A model generated the notes under the pieces. That model made no database searches. It saw only the letters and a program-made list of their open reading frames with translations, and was not told the origin of the DNA. Positions 24,081 to 32,769 of a stretch of DNA of 64,000 nucleotides are shown here, piece after piece (positions within the stretch are counted from its first letter, which is position 1; each line of letters opens with the position of its first letter). Location: the NCBI RefSeq assembly GCF_030450055.1, contig NZ_CP118480.1, positions 895,415-959,414 of the forward strand, written 5' to 3'. The position numbers and the translations under genes were made by a program. This stretch comes from Gallaecimonas kandeliae (GTDB lineage: Bacteria; Pseudomonadota; Gammaproteobacteria; Enterobacterales; Gallaecimonadaceae).

Positions 24081-26771
24081 TCAGGGGTGTTTGCGCTGAG
24101 TCAAGTTAAGGGCTTTGAGCGACTGGCCCAGCAGCAACGGCAGCAGGGAGGCCGACAACACCAGGGCCCAGCCGGTGAGGCCGGGGGGCTCGAGGTGCAG
24201 CAAAGCGGCCAGGGGGGGCAGGTAGAGGGCCAGCCACAGCAGCACCAGGCACAGGGCCAGGGCGGCCCAGGCATAGGGATTGCGGACTATGGCGTTGTGG
24301 CGCCAACTGCTGCCGGGCTGGCGCATGTTGAAGAGATGCCAGAGCTGGGCCAGGGCCAGGGTCAGGAAGGCGATGGTCACGGCGGCGGCCGGCGCCAGCG
24401 CCAGCGGGCCCAGAGCCAGAGCGAAGGCCCCCAGCACGGCAAAGGTGATGCTGCTGCCATAGCCGAGGATGGCCAGCCAGTGGCGGCCGTCGATGACCGC
24501 CTCCGCCCTTGGCCTGGGCGGCCTCTCCATGACCCCCGGCGCCCCAGGCCCCACTCCCAGGGCCAGGGCGGGGAAAACGTCCGTGACCAGGTTGAGGTAG
24601 AGGATCTGCAGCGGCAGCAGCGGCAAGGGGGCGTCCGCCAGTGTGGCCAGGGCCACCACCATCAGTTCGCTGATGTTGCAGGACAGCAGATAGAGCACGA
24701 AGCTGCGGATATTGTCGAAGATGATGCGGCCCTGGCGCACCGCCAGCACCAGGGTGGCGAAGGCGTCGTCCTTGAGCACCATGGCGGCCGCCTCCCTGGC
24801 CACCTGGGTGCCCCTTTGGCCCATGGCGATGCCGATATCGGCCTGTTTCAGGGCCGGGGCGTCATTGACCCCGTCGCCGGTCATGGCCACCACGGCGCCC
24901 GCCTCTTGGTGCAGGGCCACCAGCCTGAGCTTCTGGGCCGGTTCGACCCGGGCAAAGACGGAAGTGGCCAGGGCCGCCACCTTGTCTGGCTCGCTCATCT
25001 CGTCCAGCGGGCGCAGCGCCTTGCCCTGGGCCACCACCAAGGGCTGATCACCGTCGAGCCCCAGCTGCCTGGCCACATGAGCGGCGGTGGCGGCCTGGTC
25101 GCCCGTGACCATCACCACCCGGATCCCGGCGGCCCGGCATTGGGCCAGGGCCAGGGCCACGTCCTGGCGAGGTGGGTCCATCAGCCCTACCAGGGCCAGC
25201 AGGCTGAGCCCCTGGTAGGGTTCGGCCTCGATGTTGGCGGCGCGGCCTTCCGCCAGGGCCAGCACCCTCAACCCCTGTTTTGCCAGCCGCTGGTTCTGGG
25301 CCAGCCAGTGTTGGCGCCTGGCGTCCACCATGGGCTCAGCCTGGTCCCCGCTTCCCTCAAAGGCGCAGGCTGCCAGCACCGCCTCGGGTGCGCCCTTGAC
25401 CGCCACCCTGATGCCGTCCGGCCCTTGGTGGAAGCTGGCCATCATGCGGCTGTCGGTGCTGAAAGCCTCTTCCCGCAGTTCGGGCCAGCGGCGCAGCAGG
25501 GCCTCCCTTTCCAGCCCGGCCTGGCGGCCGGCGGCCAGCAATGCCACTTCCAGGGGATCGCCGAGGCCGCCTTCATCCAGGCTGGCGTTGTTGCAGAGCA
25601 CTGCCAGCTCCAGGGCTTGGCGCAACTGGGGGGAGTCTTGGCCAGTGCCTTCGAAGCCCGCCTCGGCCAGCTCCGCTTGTTCTCCCGATGCCAGCAGCAA
25701 CCTGGCCAGGCTGAGGCGGTTCTCGGTGAGGGTGCCGGTCTTGTCGGTGCAGATCACGGCCGTGGCGCCCAGGGTTTCCACCGCCGCCAGCCTGTTGATC
25801 AGGGCGTTCTGCCTGGCCATGCGCCACATGCCCCTGGCCAGGGCTATGGTCGCCACCACCGGCAGCCCTTCCGGTACCGCCGCTACCGCCAGGGCTATGG
25901 CGATCTTCAGCATGGCCACCGGCTCCCTGCCCACCCAAATGCCGGCCAGGGCCAGCAGGGCGGCCAGGGCCAGGGTCAGCCAGATGAGTTTCTGGCCCAA
26001 TAAGGCCAGTTTTTGCTCCAGGGGCGTAGCCTTGTCCGGGATCTGGGTGACCAGGGTGGCGATCCGGCCCAGCTCCGTGGCCAGGCCCGTGGCCACCACC
26101 ACCGCCTCGCCACTACCCTGGACCAGGTGGGTGCCGCTGTAGAGCATGGTGCTGCGCTCGGCCAGGGGGCTGTCGGCAGGGACAGGCTCGATCCCCTTGG
26201 TAACGGGCAGGGATTCGCCGGTCAGGGCCGACTCGTCGACCTGGAGATTGGCCGCCTCCAGCAGCCGCAGGTCGGCGCCGACCTTGTCGCCACCTTCCAG
26301 CAGCACCAGATCCCCCGGCACCAGCTGCTCAGTGGCGATTTGCTTGACGTGGCCGCCCCGGCGCACCCTGACCTTGAGCCGGGTCAGGCGGTAGAGGGCT
26401 TCCATGGAGCGCACCCCGCGCAGCTCCACCGTGAAGCCGATGGCGACGTTGAGCCCCAGCACCGCCAGTATGGCGGCACCGTCCACGGTTTGGCCGAGGC
26501 CAAAGGCCAGCAGCGCCGCCAGCGCCAGCAGCAGCATCATCAGGCTCTTGAACTGGGCCAGCAGCACCTGCCAGGCGCTGCGGTGGCGCGGCGGGCGCAG
26601 CCGGTTGGGGCCGAATCGGCGCAGCCGTCGCCGCGCCTCCTGGCGGTCCAGGCCCTGGCGGGGGTTGACCCCCAGGCCGGCCAGCACGCTTGGCGCCGGC
26701 TGGCTCCAGGGCGGCGGGGCTGTATCGGCTGTGGGGGTATGGGGGCTTGGCAAGGGCGCTTCTCCTGCCAC
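24081..26771 (-). CDS. P2A-type cation-transporting ATPase (Ca2+-like)
   Basis: The 896-aa pump has the order of P2 ATPases: actuator TGES at about 184-187, AVPEGLP in M4 (E301), phosphorylation site CTDKTGTLTE (D343), MTGDQ, and the hinge MTGDGVNDAPALKQADIG. Membrane residues SCNISE in M5 and NLVTD in M6 match the Ca2+-coordinating positions of SERCA/PMR1-type pumps. No CPC motif or N-terminal metal-binding CxxC is present, so it is not a P1B heavy-metal pump. It heads the operon with the Met-rich and HMA-like genes. Calcium or manganese export is the best guess. Confidence 0.9.
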   Translation of the reverse strand: MAGEAPLPSPHTPTADTAPPPWSQPAPSVLAGLGVNPRQGLDRQEARRRLRRFGPNRLRPPRHRSAWQVLLAQFKSLMMLLLALAALLAFGLGQTVDGAAILAVLGLNVAIGFTVELRGVRSMEALYRLTRLKVRVRRGGHVKQIATEQLVPGDLVLLEGGDKVGADLRLLEAANLQVDESALTGESLPVTKGIEPVPADSPLAERSTMLYSGTHLVQGSGEAVVVATGLATELGRIATLVTQIPDKATPLEQKLALLGQKLIWLTLALAALLALAGIWVGREPVAMLKIAIALAVAAVPEGLPVVATIALARGMWRMARQNALINRLAAVETLGATAVICTDKTGTLTENRLSLARLLLASGEQAELAEAGFEGTGQDSPQLRQALELAVLCNNASLDEGGLGDPLEVALLAAGRQAGLEREALLRRWPELREEAFSTDSRMMASFHQGPDGIRVAVKGAPEAVLAACAFEGSGDQAEPMVDARRQHWLAQNQRLAKQGLRVLALAEGRAANIEAEPYQGLSLLALVGLMDPPRQDVALALAQCRAAGIRVVMVTGDQAATAAHVARQLGLDGDQPLVVAQGKALRPLDEMSEPDKVAALATSVFARVEPAQKLRLVALHQEAGAVVAMTGDGVNDAPALKQADIGIAMGQRGTQVAREAAAMVLKDDAFATLVLAVRQGRIIFDNIRSFVLYLLSCNISELMVVALATLADAPLPLLPLQILYLNLVTDVFPALALGVGPGAPGVMERPPRPRAEAVIDGRHWLAILGYGSSITFAVLGAFALALGPLALAPAAAVTIAFLTLALAQLWHLFNMRQPGSSWRHNAIVRNPYAWAALALCLVLLWLALYLPPLAALLHLEPPGLTGWALVLSASLLPLLLGQSLKALNLTQRKHP

Positions 26772-26823
26772 CGGGCCAGGGTCCTTAGAGCCTAGCCAGG
26801 AGAAGGGCCTTTAGCCAAAGGGG

Positions 26824-27750
26824 TCAGGCCCTGAAGGGATCCAGCGCCGCCTCCCACTCCGGGTGGTCGCCGAAGCGCTTGCCCAGGAAGTCGATGAAGC
26901 CCCTGACCCTGGGAGAGAGGTGGCGGGTGCCGGGGTAGAGGGCGTAGATCCCCATCTGGTACCAGCGATATTGGGTCAGCACCGGTTCCAGCAGCCCCTG
27001 GCGTATGGCCTGGTAGGTGATGAAGCTGGGCTCACAGAGCACTCCCAGGCCGGCGATGGCGGCGTGGCGCAGGGCGTCGCCGTTGCTGGCCCTGAACCTG
27101 ATGGGCACCTTGACGCTCTGGCGCCGGCCCTGATCGTCGAAATAGAGCCACTGGCCAGGGGCCTTGAGGTTGGCGTAGCAGAGCCCCTGGTGGCCGGCCA
27201 GCTCTTGCGGACTTTGGGGCCGGCCGTGGCGCTGGAAATAGTCCGGCGCTGCGGCCACCACGTGGCTGACCGGCGCCAGCTTGCGGGCCACCAGGCTGGA
27301 GTCTTCCAGCTCGCCGATGCGGATGGCCAGGTCGAAGCCTTCCGCCACCAGGTCGACCTTGCGGTCGTTCATGTCCAGGTCGATCTCCACCCTGGGATGC
27401 AGGTACATGAATTCGGTGATGGCCGGCACCAGGTGCGAGACCCCGAAGCTCCAGGGGGTGGTGATGCGCAGGCGGCCGCTCAGCTCCCCCGAGCGGCTGC
27501 CCAGCTCCCGCTCCGCCTCGTCCAGATCCTCGAGGATCCGCACGCAGCGCTCATAGTAGGCGCGGCCGTCGTCGGTGAGGGTCATGCTGCGGGTGGTGCG
27601 GTGCAGCAGCTCGGTGCCGAGCCTGGCCTCCAGCTCCTTGAGGCGGCGGCTCACCGCCGAGGTGGCCAGGTTCAACTGCCGGGCGGCCTGGGTGGCGCTG
27701 CCGGCCTTGACCAGTTCCACGAAGATGCGGATCTGCTCCAACTGGTTCAT
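26824..27750 (-). CDS. LysR-family transcriptional regulator
   Basis: The 308-aa protein starts MNQLEQIRIFVELVKAGSAT, has the helix-turn-helix AARQLNLATSAVSRRLKELEARLG (about 21-44) and a long LysR effector domain ending near residue 300. It is of the type often annotated as DmlR/AaeR-like. A TTG at 27768 would add six residues; ATG 27750 is preferred. It is divergent from the SDR-azoR pair. Confidence 0.9.
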   Translation of the reverse strand: MNQLEQIRIFVELVKAGSATQAARQLNLATSAVSRRLKELEARLGTELLHRTTRSMTLTDDGRAYYERCVRILEDLDEAERELGSRSGELSGRLRITTPWSFGVSHLVPAITEFMYLHPRVEIDLDMNDRKVDLVAEGFDLAIRIGELEDSSLVARKLAPVSHVVAAAPDYFQRHGRPQSPQELAGHQGLCYANLKAPGQWLYFDDQGRRQSVKVPIRFRASNGDALRHAAIAGLGVLCEPSFITYQAIRQGLLEPVLTQYRWYQMGIYALYPGTRHLSPRVRGFIDFLGKRFGDHPEWEAALDPFRA

Positions 27751-27877
27751 GGACTTCTCTTTTTTCAATCTTTCTGATTATCAGAAATATGATTTGAATT
27801 TTAGGCTGTTTTTCCCGGTTTTGCGTTGGAATAGCCTGGGCTCGTGGATTTTCAACCTCGCAGCTAAGGAGCCAATC

Positions 27878-28591
27878 ATGGCCAATCTGACCGGAAAGAA
27901 AGCCCTGGTACTGGGCGGTAGTCGCGGCATAGGCGCCGCCATAGTGACCCGCCTGGCCGCCGAGGGCGCCGACACCCACTTCACCTATGCCGGCTCTGTC
28001 GACGCCGCCAACAGCCTGGCCGCCGCTACCGGCACCCAGGCCAGCCGGGTGGACAACAGCGACCGCGACAGCCTGAGTGCCTTCATCGCCGCCCAGGGGC
28101 CCCTGGACATACTGGTGATCAGCGCCGGCACCCTGGTGATGGGCGACCCCCTGGAACTGGATGCCGACCAGGTGGACAGGATGATCGACATCAACGTCCG
28201 CGCCCCTTACCACGCCGCTGTGGCGGCGGCCAGGCAGATGCCCGAAGGGGGCCGCATCATCGTCATAGGCTCGGTCAACGGCGACCGCATGCCCATGGCC
28301 GGCGCCGCCGCCTATGCCCTCACCAAGTCCGCCGTCCAGGGCATGGTCCGCGGCCTGGCCCGGGACCTGGGGGCGCGCGGCATCACCGTCAACAACGTCC
28401 AGCCCGGCCCCGTCGACACCGAGATGAACCCGGCCGAAGGCCCCTTCGCGGAGTTGATGCACAGCTTCATGGCCATCAAGCGCCATGGCCGCGGCGACGA
28501 AATTGCGGCCTTCGTGGCCTTCCTGGCCGGCCCCGAGGCCGGTTACATCACAGGTGCCCAGCACAGCATCGACGGCGGCTTCGGCGCCTGA
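27878..28591 (+). CDS. SDR-family oxidoreductase
   Basis: The 237-aa classical SDR has the cofactor motif GGSRGIGAA near residues 13-21 and the catalytic triad residues Ser in VIGSVNG and Tyr/Lys in AAYALTKSA, and ends HSIDGGFGA. The ATG at 27878 follows AAGGAG. An open frame continues upstream but is not supported. It is followed 18 bases later by azoR and is divergent from a LysR gene. Confidence 0.9.
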   Translation: MANLTGKKALVLGGSRGIGAAIVTRLAAEGADTHFTYAGSVDAANSLAAATGTQASRVDNSDRDSLSAFIAAQGPLDILVISAGTLVMGDPLELDADQVDRMIDINVRAPYHAAVAAARQMPEGGRIIVIGSVNGDRMPMAGAAAYALTKSAVQGMVRGLARDLGARGITVNNVQPGPVDTEMNPAEGPFAELMHSFMAIKRHGRGDEIAAFVAFLAGPEAGYITGAQHSIDGGFGA

Positions 28592-28609
28592 CCAACAGAG
28601 GTAAACGTC

Positions 28610-29200
28610 ATGTCCAAGCTCAACATCCTGCGTATCGACGCCAGCATGCGTGTCAAAGGCTCCACCGGCCGCCAGCTCAGCGATCAGCTGATCGACAGGC
28701 TGGGCCAGGGCCAGCAACTCAAGGTGGTCAACCGCGACCTCAGCCAGGGGATCAGCTTCATCAGCGACGCCTGGATCGAGGCCAACTTCACCGACAAGGC
28801 CGAGCGCAGCCCCCAGCAGCAGGGGGTACTGGCCCAGTCAGACGCCCTGGTCGGCGAGGTGCGCGACGCCGACGTGCTGGTGCTGGCGGTGCCCATCTAC
28901 AACTTCGGGGTGCCGGCCGCCTTCAAGGCCTGGGTCGACCAGATAGCCCGGGCCCGCGAGACCTTCCGTTTCACGGAGCGGGGCCCCGAAGGACTGCTGA
29001 CCGGCAAGAAGGCCTATGTCATCGTCACCTCCGGCGGCACCCCCATGTTCAGCGACATCGACTTCGCCTCCGGCTTCGTGCGCCATGTGCTGGGCTTCAT
29101 CGGCATTACCGACGTGACCTTCATCGGCGCCGACAAGCAGCTGATGGACGCCGAGGCCCTGGCCAAGGCCGAGGCCCAGATAGCGGCCATCGCCGCCTGA
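28610..29200 (+). CDS. azoR: FMN-dependent NADH-azoreductase
   Basis: The 196-aa flavodoxin-like protein matches AzoR: an N-terminal phosphate-binding region with RIDASMRVKGSTGRQLSD, VPIYNFGVPAAFKAWVDQI for FMN contact at about residues 96-114, and VTSGGTPMF. AzoR reduces azo dyes and, more physiologically, quinones by two electrons. It is the second gene of the SDR operon and ends at a terminator. Confidence 0.9.
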   Translation: MSKLNILRIDASMRVKGSTGRQLSDQLIDRLGQGQQLKVVNRDLSQGISFISDAWIEANFTDKAERSPQQQGVLAQSDALVGEVRDADVLVLAVPIYNFGVPAAFKAWVDQIARARETFRFTERGPEGLLTGKKAYVIVTSGGTPMFSDIDFASGFVRHVLGFIGITDVTFIGADKQLMDAEALAKAEAQIAAIAA

Positions 29201-29212
29201 ACAAGGCCCATG

Positions 29213-29242
29213 AAAAAGGCCGCCCCGAGGGCGGCCTTTTTT
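29213..29242. terminator. Bidirectional terminator
   Basis: AAAAAGGCCGCCC, loop CGA, GGGCGGCCTTTTTT between azoR and the convergent GT39 gene. It overlaps the GT39 stop by two bases. Confidence 0.85.
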
Positions 29243-30803
29243 ACTCGTCGACGTCTTCCGGTTGGTCCGTCAGCAGTTGCCACTGGCTGCTGGGCAGCAG
29301 CACATAGTAGCGCTTGCGGTAGGGGGTGCTGGCGATGGCGACAGCCCGAACCTGCGGGCTCAGGTGCCTTACCACCACCACCAGCGCACCGTTGGGATGG
29401 CCTTGGGCCCAGTCGCGGATGGCGTCCGCGCCGTGCAGGTCGGTGAGATCAGCGCTGCCACGGCCAAGGAAGCGGAACTGGTTGGCGTACTTGCCGAGGT
29501 AGCCCAGGGGCCGGCCTTCTTGCTGCAGCGCCGCGACCTTCTGGGCTATGGGGGACAGGTCGTAGTAGTGGTGCATGGCCGGGGCCACCGCCAACAGCAG
29601 CAACTGCATGGACAGGGGGAAGGCCAGCATCAGCACAGCATCCTTGGGCTGGCGCAGCATCAGCCAGGCAAAGGCCAGGGGCACCAGCGCCAGGGCCCTG
29701 ACCCATTGCGGCAGGGGGGCGGCAGGGAACTGCTTGGCGGCGATGTCGGGCAGCATGGCCAGGGCCACAGTCAATGCCAGCAGCAGCAGGGCCTGGCCCC
29801 ACTGGCGCTTGGCCTGGAACTGGGGCCATTTGCTGGCCAGCCAGATGGCCAGGAAGGGCAGGGTGGGCAGCAGGTAGTGGATCTGTTTGGAGCTGACCAG
29901 GCTGAACAGCAACAGCTGCGGCAGCATGCCCCAGAGGGCCATGCGCTGCAGCGGCGTGGCGGAAAATGAGCCTTTCCAGAAGCGGGTCAGGGTCCAGGGC
30001 AGCATCAGCAGCGGCACCATCATCAGGTACCAGTACCAGGGCCTGGTATGGGCGAAGGCGTTGGCGACGCGGCCTGCGGACTGGCGCCAGAAGATGGCTT
30101 GGGCATAAGCCTCGCCACCGTGGATGGCGGCCGGGACGGCCCAGGCCAGCACCACGGCGATGCCGAGCAGGGTGGCCAGGCCGGTGTCGGCCAGCCAGCG
30201 CTTGTTGTTACCCACCTCGCCTTGCCAGTACTTGTAACCCAGGGTCAACGGCAACCAGTAGAGCAGCATCACGGGGCCCTTGGCCAGCATGCCGAGGCCC
30301 ACACCCAGGCCGGCCAGCCACAGCCAGCGGCGGTCCTGGCGGCTCTTGAGCATGCTCCAGACGGCCAGCAGCAGGCAGAGGGTCACCGTCATGTCGAACA
30401 TGGTCAGGGGCAGGAACAGGGCCCAGGGCAACAGGGTCAGCAGCACCAGGGGGGCCCTGTTGGCCGTGGCCTCGTCCTGAGGGGAGGCCGCTTTCACCAG
30501 GGCGCTGAGCAGGAAGAAGTTGAGCAGGCCCACCAGGGGCATTACCAGGCGGGAGAGGTAATCCGAGCTGATGCCCAGTTGCCAGGCCAGGTTGATCAAC
30601 CAAAACATCAGCGGCGGTTTGTGGGGATAGGGGGCGCCGTTCAGGTGGGGCACCAGCCAGTTGCCGTTCTGGGCCATCTCCCAGGCCACCGACAGGTAGC
30701 GGGTCTCGTCGACGGGAAGCAGGGGGAAGGCCAGCAACCTGGCCAGGATCAGCACCAATCCCAGCAAGGCTGCCAGGGTCGGGCCGGTGAAGACTTTACG
30801 CAT
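29241..30803 (-). CDS. GT39/ArnT-like membrane glycosyltransferase
   Basis: The 520-aa protein has about ten to twelve hydrophobic segments and the PMT/ArnT signature in the first periplasmic loop (LLPVDETRYLSVAWEMAQNG, residues 30-49, with the Asp-Glu pair), then PYPHKPPLMFWLI. This family transfers sugars from polyprenyl-phosphate carriers to lipid A or other periplasmic acceptors. No arn operon genes are near, so the donor and acceptor cannot be named. It is monocistronic. Confidence 0.85.
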   Translation of the reverse strand: MRKVFTGPTLAALLGLVLILARLLAFPLLPVDETRYLSVAWEMAQNGNWLVPHLNGAPYPHKPPLMFWLINLAWQLGISSDYLSRLVMPLVGLLNFFLLSALVKAASPQDEATANRAPLVLLTLLPWALFLPLTMFDMTVTLCLLLAVWSMLKSRQDRRWLWLAGLGVGLGMLAKGPVMLLYWLPLTLGYKYWQGEVGNNKRWLADTGLATLLGIAVVLAWAVPAAIHGGEAYAQAIFWRQSAGRVANAFAHTRPWYWYLMMVPLLMLPWTLTRFWKGSFSATPLQRMALWGMLPQLLLFSLVSSKQIHYLLPTLPFLAIWLASKWPQFQAKRQWGQALLLLALTVALAMLPDIAAKQFPAAPLPQWVRALALVPLAFAWLMLRQPKDAVLMLAFPLSMQLLLLAVAPAMHHYYDLSPIAQKVAALQQEGRPLGYLGKYANQFRFLGRGSADLTDLHGADAIRDWAQGHPNGALVVVVRHLSPQVRAVAIASTPYRKRYYVLLPSSQWQLLTDQPEDVDE

Positions 30804-31020
30804 TAGATAAGTCCTTGTTTTGACGAGTGTTGAGCTTCAGCTTTCAAGGTTAAGCCAGGATTAATGGTGGCTACATCGCTGCATAGCGGCAAGGATATGG
30901 CCCTGGAAAAAAGATCTCCAGGCCGAAGAAAGGCTTAGCTTCATCGCCACTTTTCCCCCCTTGCCAGCTGCCTTAAAAATGAACTAAAGCTTTATGACCA
31001 ATCATCACAGGGAGGTCACG

Positions 31021-31185
31021 ATGCGCCAACCCACCGACCCCAGAGACCGCCTGCTGCAGGCGAACGAGACAGAAAACGAAGCCTTGCTCGACCCCAGGCA
31101 TGATGATGAAGGCCCCGACTTCTCTGAAGAGTTTCGAGCCTTCTGCCCGGTAAGCGATCGCGACTACGGGCCCTTGGAACGCTGA
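31021..31185 (+). CDS. Small acidic protein of unknown function
   Basis: The 54-aa product starts MRQPTDPRDRLLQANETENE and is rich in Asp, Glu and Arg with one Cys. A textbook AGGGAGGT ribosome-binding site lies seven bases before this ATG, and a terminator follows the stop by 11 bases, which support a real gene. I see no known domain. It lies directly upstream of lpp. Confidence 0.6.
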   Translation: MRQPTDPRDRLLQANETENEALLDPRHDDEGPDFSEEFRAFCPVSDRDYGPLER

Positions 31186-31196
31186 ACCACCCTGTG

Positions 31197-31225
31197 AAAA
31201 CCCGCCACCTGAGCGGGTTTTCTTT
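31197..31225 (+). terminator. Terminator after the 54-aa gene
   Basis: AAAACCCGC, loop CACCTGA, GCGGGTTTT then CTTTATT. Confidence 0.8.
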
Positions 31226-31352
31226 ATTAGACGTTTTCTTGATGACAGAGGCCAGCGCCCTTTGGCAAGCAGGAAAAAAAATTTATGCCACACTTCAGGG
31301 TGCAATCCTTGGCAGTAAAGGTTTGTCACCTATGGAAAAAAAAGGAGTGGAT

Positions 31353-31619
31353 ATGAAGCGTACTGTGACATTGGCGGCCCTCATCGTTGCGGCTGCATCC
31401 CTTTCCGGCTGTGCCAACAGCAACCTGGAGTCCCAGGTGCAGGCACTGTCCAACAAGGTAGACCAGCTCTCCGGCAAGGTAGACCAGATGGCCTCAGACC
31501 AGGCGATGATCAAAAAGGATGTGGCGGATGCCAAGTCGGCTGCCGAGAATGCCAACATGGAGGCCAAGCGGGCCAACCAGCGCATCGACAACATGTCGTC
31601 GACCTACTACAAGAAATAA
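31353..31619 (+). CDS. lpp: Braun-type major outer membrane lipoprotein
   Basis: The 88-aa protein has a lipoprotein signal with lipobox LSGC (Cys20), followed by the heptad coiled coil SNLESQVQALSNKVDQLSGKVDQ.. and a C-terminal TYYKK with a terminal Lys. This is the architecture of Lpp, which trimerises and links covalently by its last Lys to peptidoglycan. It is about ten residues longer than E. coli Lpp. The ATG at 31353 follows AAAGGAGT. A convergent L,D-transpeptidase gene sits 38 bases beyond the stop, the enzyme class that makes this link. Confidence 0.92.
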   Translation: MKRTVTLAALIVAAASLSGCANSNLESQVQALSNKVDQLSGKVDQMASDQAMIKKDVADAKSAAENANMEAKRANQRIDNMSSTYYKK

Positions 31620-31647
31620 GAAAAGGCGCCAGCGGCGCCTTTTCTTC
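31619..31647. terminator. Bidirectional terminator between lpp and L,D-transpeptidase
   Basis: AGAAAAGGCGCC, loop AGC, GGCGCCTTTTCTT, with A and T runs on both sides. Confidence 0.85.
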
Positions 31648-31657
31648 TGGTCCCGGT

Positions 31658-32572
31658 TCAAGGCGCCTGTACTGAGGCGCCTTGTTGTTTCTGGCCGACG
31701 GCCAGGGGCAGGCCGCTCTTGGCCAGCAGGGCCTGGCGCACCCTGTCCTCGTCGGCGAAGTTGGCGCTCAGCCACTTCTGCTGGGACTGGCTGAGTTGCA
31801 GCAGGTCGGGGGCGCTACCGCCCCGGGTCAGGGGCTGGTGCACTTCCAGGTAGAGGGTGCCGTCCGGCTCCAGGGCCGTCTTGACGGGCTGGTTGACGAT
31901 GCGCACCGGGGTGCCCACCGGCACCATCTGGAACAGTTCCTCAATGTTGTCCGGCATCAGGCGGATGCAACCGGCGCTGACCCTCATGCCCACGCCGACG
32001 TCCAGGTTGGTGCCGTGAATGAGGTACTGGCCGCCTTTGAAGCCGAGGCGCAGGGCGTACTTGCCGAGGGGGTTGTCGGGGCCGGCCGGCACCTTGTCGG
32101 GAATGCTTTGGCCCTGCTCGGCAAGGCGCTCATGGGTGCCTTTGGTGGGGGTCCAGACCGGATCCTTCTGCTTGCTGACCACGGCCGTCTGGCCCAGGGG
32201 GCTGTCCAGGCCGATGCGGCCTATGCCCACAGGGAAGACGAAGACCCGCTTGTTGGCGGTATCGAAATAATAGAGGCGCAGCTCGGCCAGGTTGATGACG
32301 ATGCCTTGGCGGGGAGCGTCTGGCAGCAGCATGGCGGTGGGCAGGGTCAGCAGCAAGCCGGGGGACGGCAACAGAGGATCTATGCCGGGGTTGGCCTCTA
32401 TGAGATTGAGGGGGCTGAGATCCCGGTCGCGGGCTATGGCCTCGAAATAGTCCCCCTTTTCCACCTTGTAGCTGACCAGTTGGCCCAGCAGGGCGCTGTC
32501 CTTTGGGGGCAGGGGGAAGACGGCGGCCTGGGCGCAGGCGCTGAGCAGCAGGGAGAGGAGCAATAACCTCAT
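31658..32572 (-). CDS. L,D-transpeptidase (YbiS/ErfK family)
   Basis: The 304-aa exported protein has a signal peptide (MRLLLLSLLLSACAQA), a LysM-like segment (YKVEKGDYFEAIARDRDLSPLNLIEANPG, about 35-63) and a YkuD catalytic domain with HGTN and RVSAGCIRLMPDNIEEL, containing the catalytic Cys. Such enzymes attach Lpp to the meso-diaminopimelate of peptidoglycan or form 3-3 crosslinks. The adjacency to lpp favours the first role. A ten-residue longer start at 32602 is possible. The Cys at the end of the signal peptide could also make it a lipoprotein. Confidence 0.9.
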   Translation of the reverse strand: MRLLLLSLLLSACAQAAVFPLPPKDSALLGQLVSYKVEKGDYFEAIARDRDLSPLNLIEANPGIDPLLPSPGLLLTLPTAMLLPDAPRQGIVINLAELRLYYFDTANKRVFVFPVGIGRIGLDSPLGQTAVVSKQKDPVWTPTKGTHERLAEQGQSIPDKVPAGPDNPLGKYALRLGFKGGQYLIHGTNLDVGVGMRVSAGCIRLMPDNIEELFQMVPVGTPVRIVNQPVKTALEPDGTLYLEVHQPLTRGGSAPDLLQLSQSQQKWLSANFADEDRVRQALLAKSGLPLAVGQKQQGASVQAP

Positions 32573-32769
32573 GGCGGGCCTCAATGGTGATACCTTGACC
32601 ATGTTAGCCCGCTTCGGGGCTTGGGCGCGACAAGGGCCTTGCGCTTTTGCGGGCCAAGACAGGCTGTTGTCAGTTTTTCCCGAGCCTGGCTTTCCTTTTA
32701 CCGTACTGATTTTTCCCGCCGCTGCCTTTATGATCCGGCTCTTTATTGCGGGGAAAAGGCGACAAGAGG

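Noticed and set aside
23910-26003. A 697-codon plus-strand open frame opposite the P-type ATPase gene
   Set aside because: Gly/Gln/His-rich low-complexity translation, no domain, antisense to an unmistakable ATPase.
31194-31352. N-terminal extension of Lpp by 53 residues
   Set aside because: The open frame continues upstream, but the lipoprotein signal peptide and AAAGGAGT site define the ATG at 31353.
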